From contig KN832554.1 of NCBI GenBank assembly GCA_000827205.1, positions 303,263 through 367,262 of the forward strand: a DNA stretch of 64,000 nucleotides, in the 5' to 3' direction. This document shows, piece after piece, positions 58,706 through 64,000 of the stretch. The first letter of the stretch is position 1; each line of letters starts with the position of its first letter. Below the pieces are notes generated by a model that did not search any database, was not told the origin of the DNA, and saw only the letters and a list, made by a program, of their open reading frames with translations. Source of the stretch: Plicaturopsis crispa FD-325 SS-3. Its lineage: Eukaryota; Basidiomycota; Agaricomycetes; Amylocorticiales; Amylocorticiaceae. The position numbers and the translations under genes were made by a program.

Positions 58706-60026
58706 ATGGCTCCGATTCAGACTGTACGATGAGTTGACCGCGAGGTGCTTATATTTTGACTAAACAACTCTTCCGAACAGGCATGGACGCGCCTCATTCG
58801 CTTCGTAGCGACCGAGACATCCAAAGTTCACATCGGTGAACCCGTAGACCCACGTCTAGACAGTGAGTGCTCGAGCTATGCTATACACCTAAGCGCTGAG
58901 CTGAAATAAACAACGCAGTCGGTCTTGCGGCGCACGAAAAGCAGCCTATCCGTGCGTACGAGATTATAGGCTCAGCGCTCGACCCGTCCGCGCGCTTGAC
59001 CAAGCGCGTGCTCACGGTGAAGGAGCTCCTCTCGCCGCTGGATAGGCAGCAAATTGGTATCGTGAGGTGCCTGGGGTTGAACTACTCCGACCATGCGGTG
59101 AGTTCTGCTACATACAGCCAGTCAAGTGCACATCCCAGAAGAACTAACTAACGTGCATGGCTTGTAGCTGGAGGCACAGCTAGCGAAACCCGCGTATGTC
59201 GTTCCCGCACGGTGTCCTCTCCTGTTTTGTTAACAAAATATATGCTAGGGCGCCTGTGTTGTTCTACAAGCCACCGACGGCCGTCATCGACCCGAACGCC
59301 CCAATCAAAATCCCTCGCGCTGCCCAGCCCGTGAAGGATCACTTCCCAGACTACGAGGTCGAGTTCACCGTCGTCATCGGTCGGCCCGTGAGGGACGTTC
59401 GCGAGGAGGACGCGCTGGACTATGTTCTAGCATATACCGGCGGTAACGATGTATGCACACATCACGCTGTCGGAGCGGCTTCATGCTAATGCGTCGCTTT
59501 TATATAGACGTCGTTCCGGTTCCACCAGATGAATGTCTCGCAGTGGGGGTTTTCGAAAGGCTTTGGTATGTGCAGTGGGACCACGAAAAGGAGATTCCAC
59601 TGAGTGACAATGCAACAGACGATGCGACACCCATCGGTCCCTGCCTGGTCGCAGCGCGCACCATCCCGGATCCCCAAAACGTCCCTCTCAAATGCACCCT
59701 GAATGGTCAGACAGTGCAGAACGGCACCACCAAGTACGTGTTTACCCTACTATGATGCCAATTACGGTCTGATTCTCACAACGCTACCGTTCTCTAGAGA
59801 CCAGATGTTCGGCGTAGCGAAAACGCTCGCGTTCCTCTCGCAGGGGACGACGCTCCTGCCCGGGTCGATCATCATGACCGGCACGCCTGCAGGCGTGGGG
59901 TATGTCCGCAAGCCGCCCTTGTACCTCAAGCACGGCGACGACGTGCGCGTGTGGGTAGGTGCTGGAGTGGGGAGCTGCATCAGCCGGGTGGTGGAGGAGG
60001 GGAGGGGGGCGACGGCAAAGCTTTGA
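58706..60026 (+). CDS. fumarylacetoacetate hydrolase-family enzyme
   Basis: A member of the FAH superfamily (acylpyruvases, oxaloacetate decarboxylases, fumarylacetoacetases), acting on C-C bonds of oxo-acids with a divalent metal. The ATG at 58706 encodes MAPIQT and a 60-base intron follows, then AWTRLIRFVATETSKVHIGE. After more introns the core appears: QQIGIVRCLGLNYSDHA, LFYKPPTAVIDPN, then DYEVEFTVVIGRPVRDVREE with metal-binding Glu residues. Next are TSFRFHQMNVSQWGFSKGF, DDATPIGPCLVAARTIPDPQ and PGSIIMTGTPAGVGYVRKPP, the family's signature loop. The end, DDVRVWVGAGVGSCISRVVE, is also standard. Length near 300 residues fits FAHD1/2-like fungal enzymes rather than the two-domain tyrosine-pathway fumarylacetoacetase. 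It ends at 60026, convergent with NOP14. Confidence 0.9.
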
Positions 60027-60314
60027 GGTGTCCCATCTACATATACTCATCTACGACGCGATACACCGCTATGTGCATCTACGCAACCTTTGTACTTGTA
60101 GTATCTTGACTGACTGCAATTTCTTGACTGACTGTATACCCTCCCTACATTGTTCAGGCTTTAACGACAGAGGTCGGCATATGTCCGGTCAGAGAATGAT
60201 ATTCCAGTGTCTATGCAAATGCAGGGAGTATAGGCCATGTAGTGAGAACATTCACAAACGATACATGCACAACGCTCATAATATAAAGGTCATAAATGCA
60301 CGTACAATGCACAA

Positions 60315-63300
60315 TCACTTCCGCCCCGCCCGCTTCTTCTCCTTCATCTTCTCCCTCTCCAGCACCTTCTCCTCCGCCCTCTCCCCCTCGATAGAGCCGT
60401 GTACCCGCTTCATGCCGAGGTCGTACGCCTTGTCCTTCTCCCGCTGCTTCTTCTGCTCCACGCCCGCCAGGAAACGCGCGTCCTTGCGCAGCTCGCGGAT
60501 GGCGCCCTTGCGCTCCTGCTTGTACTGGTTGCGCAGCTTGGACGCCTCGTTGCGCTCGTGGTCGGGGTCCTGGCGGCGTAGGTATGAGGACGAGGTCGCT
60601 TCGAACTTGGGGATGTAGGATGGGATGGGGATGGGCTTGTGGGCTTGAAGTTGCAGGGGCTTGCGCGCCTGCTCGGAAAATTTGAGCAGCCGACTGAGCG
60701 TGTCTGTCAAGGTGGCAATTTGTTTCTGATAAATATGGAGATGAGGTTAGATAACCAATGGCAATGAAGGAGGACTAGTAGGCTCACTCGAAGGGGCTCG
60801 GGGAGCTTCTTCGTGTGCAGTTTCTGCACGATTTCGTGGGCCGGAGTGTAGAGCTCGATAAACGCGTCGAGACCCTTGTACATATCGGCGAAGCGACCAA
60901 GAACGTCCAATGCGAGAGTCAACAGATCCAATTTGGCTTGTTCGCCAAGCCCTTCGCCGCCTAGGATATGTGGCAAATCAGCCTTCTGCGGCATCATGTG
61001 CCGTGCAGCCTTGACGTCCAGGGACAAAGGTCGGCATAAATCCGACCTAAAGTCGGGAGAAGGGAACGAGCCAGGAAGCGCGGCCACGTCGTCGTACCCA
61101 TGCGGTGCGAGATGCAGGACTGCGTTGACGACAAAATTGACGGCTTCCGGAACAAGGCGTTTCGACAGCGCCTCGAACTGCAGGAATAGCGTGCACAAGA
61201 ACAGACCGCTCGAGAGATCCGACAACGAGCGCACACGTCCAAGACCCAGGTACGCGCCCATGAGCAGACGCGTCGGCGAAATGACCGCATGGTTCAAGTC
61301 ACTCGTAGGCCAGATAGCGCCTATGACACGAAGCAGAGAAAGCTCCGCCAACCCCGGCCATGTTTTTGCTTCAAGGTCCAACGCTCCACGGGAGAGGCCA
61401 CGCTTGAGGTTCTTATGCATGAGAGAGAGCTTCTCAACGAAGTGTTCTGCGGATTGAATGGGATATGATTTTGTGAGGGAGACTAGATGGGGCAGGAGAG
61501 AAGACAGGAGGCCGAAACGGGGAGCTGGAGGCGATGCGATGTAGAGTATATGGTCGATGAGAACGCCTGATAACGTCTAATCGAGGTTTAGTGTCTGAAA
61601 CCTGGGGCGGGAGTAATAGATGGTAGCATACCTGTAACTTGAATTTGTTATCGATCCCCAGGCTGGGGTGGTACAGGGCGCGGATACGCTGGACCACGGT
61701 CGGAACGTCTCCGTCATCGATACCATCCACGATATCGAGGAATTCTTCGTGTGTGGATGGACACGGGAATGTGAACGGGATCTCTTTGGCTGTGCTGGGG
61801 GCAGGCTTGGGCTTGCCTTGCTTCGATGCCGACGCTTTGGATGGGACAAGGTCCTCGTGCTCTCCCGTCTCACCTTCAGACACATCCTCCTCGCTTTCTT
61901 CTTCACTGCCGTCCTCATCCCCATCCCCTTCCTCTTCCCCGCTACTGCCGCCTTCACTGCCATCCTCTTCGTCTTCACTGGCGTCACTACCCTCTTCTTC
62001 GTCAACCTTTGCTTCCTCACCCAAGCCAGCCCCCAGCCATTCCGGTTCCTCGTCCGCAAAATCATCATCCAAGTCATCCCCTCCCGCCTTGCGTTTCCGG
62101 TTGCCTCTCGATTTTCCAGCCTCCTCATCACTGTCCACATCATCCTCACCAAGCATCCGTCTCCGCCGTCTCCGCTCCGCCTTTTCTAGCGCTTCTTTTG
62201 TCTCCAATGCAATTTCCTCTTCGGTTTTCGTGCGATTTTTAGGCTTTGCTCGCTGATCGAATGCCAGTTCGCGAACCTGCTGGTCATAATCTAGGTCAAT
62301 GGGTTTTGTCGCAATTCCCGGCAATGCGGAGTACGACGAGGCATCGTCGGCGTTGGGGCGTGCGTGTCCCAGAGGCACCGAGTTGCTCCCAGTAGATGAT
62401 GGGTCGGGAGCGTATATAAGGGAACGGAGTGAATCGAATTCTTGGTCCATTTCGTGACGAAGGTTGTCCTCTTGCTCGCGTTCCATTTGCCGTCGGAGCT
62501 AGATGCGTCGTGCATGAGGGTGCAGTTGTGGTGTATATGAGAAACGACAGACCTTATGCTCCTTGCTTTTTGCCATGACCTCGGCCATGACTTCTGCTTT
62601 GGATTTTACCCTTGCAGGCTGGACGAGATATTGAGTGTGCCATTGGAGCTGATGATAGATAGAACGCACTTGGTCATCATCCGCCTCTTCTTCCTCATCT
62701 CCAAATCCACCGAAATGGGTCTTGCGGACAACATCTCTGTCAAGTTGACCTCGACCGCTTTCTTCCTCGTCGTCATCGTCTAACCCTAGTCCAACGTCGT
62801 CGAAGTCATCCAGCTTGGACAGACTTTGCCCGTAATGTGTAAGCTCCTCCTCGTCCTCGAGATTGAACGCGACGCCTTTCGAGGAACGTTGTCTTTCCTT
62901 CGTAAAACGCTCCAGCATACGCTCCTCGAGGGGCATTGTGGGGTCATTTTCACCGAACCGCCTGTCGACTATTCCTCCTGCTCGGCCTTTCTCGTCGTGC
63001 TCTTTCAGCAGCGTTTTCTTACGCTGCAAACCACTGTCTCAAAAATTTAGCTGATACATCCAGGATCTAACCGCGTACCTGCTCGAGTCCCGCCTGTTTG
63101 CTCTGTGCTGGTCGTCCGGTGACGCCCTTGAGTTTCCGTCCGCCAACGTCGTGTTTTAATTTGGTCACTTTGACGTCGAACGGATTCAATCTCTGGTGGA
63201 TGTCATTGAGTTTTGCGGCCTTTTTCTCCCTGTCGCCCTCCTGCGGGCCCGTGCGCTTTCGTTTCTTCCCATTTTGCGGCTGTCCAGTAAGGCCCGCGTG

Positions 63301-63345
63301 TGATAATGCTGATTTTAGTTGAGACAGCTGCGAGCCTTTCGCCAT
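60315..63345 (-). CDS. NOP14: nucleolar protein Nop14
   Basis: An essential component of the small-subunit processome, required for 18S rRNA maturation and nuclear export of 40S precursors. The ATG at 63345 (MAKGSQLSQLKSALSHAGLT) is followed by a basic segment, then NPFDVKVTKLKHDVGGRKLK and GVTGRPAQSKQAGLEQ, the family's N-terminal signature. Next comes GIVDRRFGENDPTMPLEERM, then LERFTKERQRSSKGVAFNLE. A very acidic middle spans about 61830-62160. After it come VVQRIRALYHPSLGIDNKFK, RVLPEAVNFVVNAVLHLAPH and other alpha-helical repeat blocks. The Lys/Arg-rich end (REKMKEKKRAGRK) at 60315 is typical. Introns near 63005-63075, 62490-62555, 61580-61635 and 60720-60790 interrupt it. Length is about 900 residues. 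It is head-to-tail with eIF3d. Confidence 0.92.
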
Positions 63346-63586
63346 GTTGTACGCCGAGGAGGAAGTCAAGATAAAAACTTGTACTGATCCGCGATGTACT
63401 GAACGCCGGACATCCGAATCCCGCATTTCATTTCATTTCACCATTCTTACAGGCTGCACATCCGCTCAAACGCAACATCCAACGCTCACGAAGTAGCAGC
63501 ATAACCAAGTACAGTATGTCTTATCCGTTACAGCAGGTAGTTAGGGATACATTCATACTGTCATCGGCTGATTTACACCGCTAAAA

Positions 63587-64000
63587 TCAGATAGATTCGG
63601 GATCTTCATCGTAGCCTTCACCATCTTCATCATCTTCCACGGTGAACGCAGACATGGGGACGGAGTAAAGGCGAATGACAGGCTGAAAAAAGGAGGACGA
63701 TAAGCTAACCACAAAACCGAAGACGGGACATGGCACACATACCTTGTTCGGATCTTTAACGAGCACGTATTTGCCCTCAGGCATTTTCATGCACATATCG
63801 GTGACGGTACGGACGATACCCCATCCGTTAGCCAAGGAGACATTCAGCTGCGCGGCGAAGTCTGTCGGCCGCATGGACGCCGTGCTCAGGATGACATGCC
63901 GAGTGTTGTCACGAGGGTTGGCTCGGGAGATATATCTGCACAGATGAGTGAGTATTGAAGGACGTGGTCCGAGGTGCTCAGCACTTACCCGATTTTCATC
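63587..64000 (-). CDS. EIF3D: translation initiation factor eIF3 subunit d, C-terminal end
   Basis: The C-terminus of eIF3d, a subunit of the eIF3 complex that contacts the 5' cap of some mRNAs. The gene continues beyond base 64000. A scrap of exon at 63989-64000, an intron, then the exon encoding YISRANPRDNTRHVIL are visible. MRPTDFAAQLNVSLANGWGI follows, then VRTVTDMCMKMPEGKYVLVK and DPNK. These match the vertebrate eIF3d sequence of the type HVILGTQ...[26 protein letters not shown] almost block for block. After an intron at about 63684-63741 the tail reads PVIRLYSVPMSAFTVEDDED and ends in acidic residues at 63587, as in other eIF3d proteins. Confidence 0.93.
   Translation of the reverse strand, partial: DENRVSAEHLGPRPSILTHLCRYISRANPRDNTRHVILSTASMRPTDFAAQLNVSLANGWGIVRTVTDMCMKMPEGKYVLVKDPNKVCVPCPVFGFVVSLSSSFFQPVIRLYSVPMSAFTVEDDEDGEGYDEDPESI

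Noticed and set aside
1-64000. Transposons, LTR elements, viral fossils, CRISPR arrays, rRNA genes
   Set aside because: No reverse transcriptase, integrase, transposase or capsid-like frames, no long terminal or inverted repeats noticed by eye, and no repeat-spacer pattern.

Overview
The window reads as chromosomal DNA of a filamentous basidiomycete, most likely an Agaricomycete. Genes are split by many short introns of about 45-75 bases with GT-AG ends and CTAAC/CTGAC-like branch sites. Gene density is about one per 2 kb on both strands with no operons. The gene set (DASH SPC19, KEX1, MGM101, Zn2Cys6 factor, gephyrin-type cnxE, Nup82/Nsp1) is fungal. Several proteins are of kinds I know only as uncharacterised basidiomycete families. 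I saw no transposon, LTR element, provirus, CRISPR array, rRNA or convincing tRNA.

Layout, left to right. 1-10 kb: an AGPAT-type acyltransferase (-), a coiled-coil protein (+), a NOL11/Utp8-like ribosome-biogenesis candidate (+), the DASH kinetochore subunit SPC19 (+), and the fused MogA-MoeA molybdenum-cofactor enzyme (-). 10-19.7 kb: nucleoporin Nup82 (+), a WW-domain multi-membrane-span protein (-), FG nucleoporin Nsp1 (-) and a small multi-exon membrane-type gene (-). 19.9-31 kb is surface-oriented: a kelch membrane protein (+), a large disordered repeat protein (-), a Ser/Thr-rich single-span sensor-like protein (+), a knottin-like secreted mini-protein (+) and a secreted glycoprotein (+). 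31-40.8 kb: a Zn2Cys6 regulator (-), a disordered regulator-like protein (+), KEX1 carboxypeptidase (-) and a CxxC-less thioredoxin-fold membrane protein (+). 42-56 kb: glycerophosphodiester phosphodiesterase (+), GNAT acetyltransferase (-), mitochondrial Mgm101 (-), gamma-tubulin complex GCP5 (+), mitochondrial GatB/Pet112 (+), DsbA/GST-kappa-like protein (-) and CSN12-like PCI protein (+). 56-64 kb: a probably myristoylated vWA protein (+), a fumarylacetoacetate-hydrolase-family enzyme (+), NOP14 (-) and the C-terminal end of eIF3d (-, cut by the window edge).

Most genes are housekeeping genes with no shared pathway. The notable exceptions are the neighbouring Nup82 and Nsp1 genes, whose products belong to one nuclear-pore subcomplex, and the run of extracellular or membrane proteins at 20-31 kb. 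Exon boundaries were worked out by eye from splice sites and reading-frame continuity. Start and end positions are firm where an ATG or stop is cited; internal boundaries are approximate unless given.
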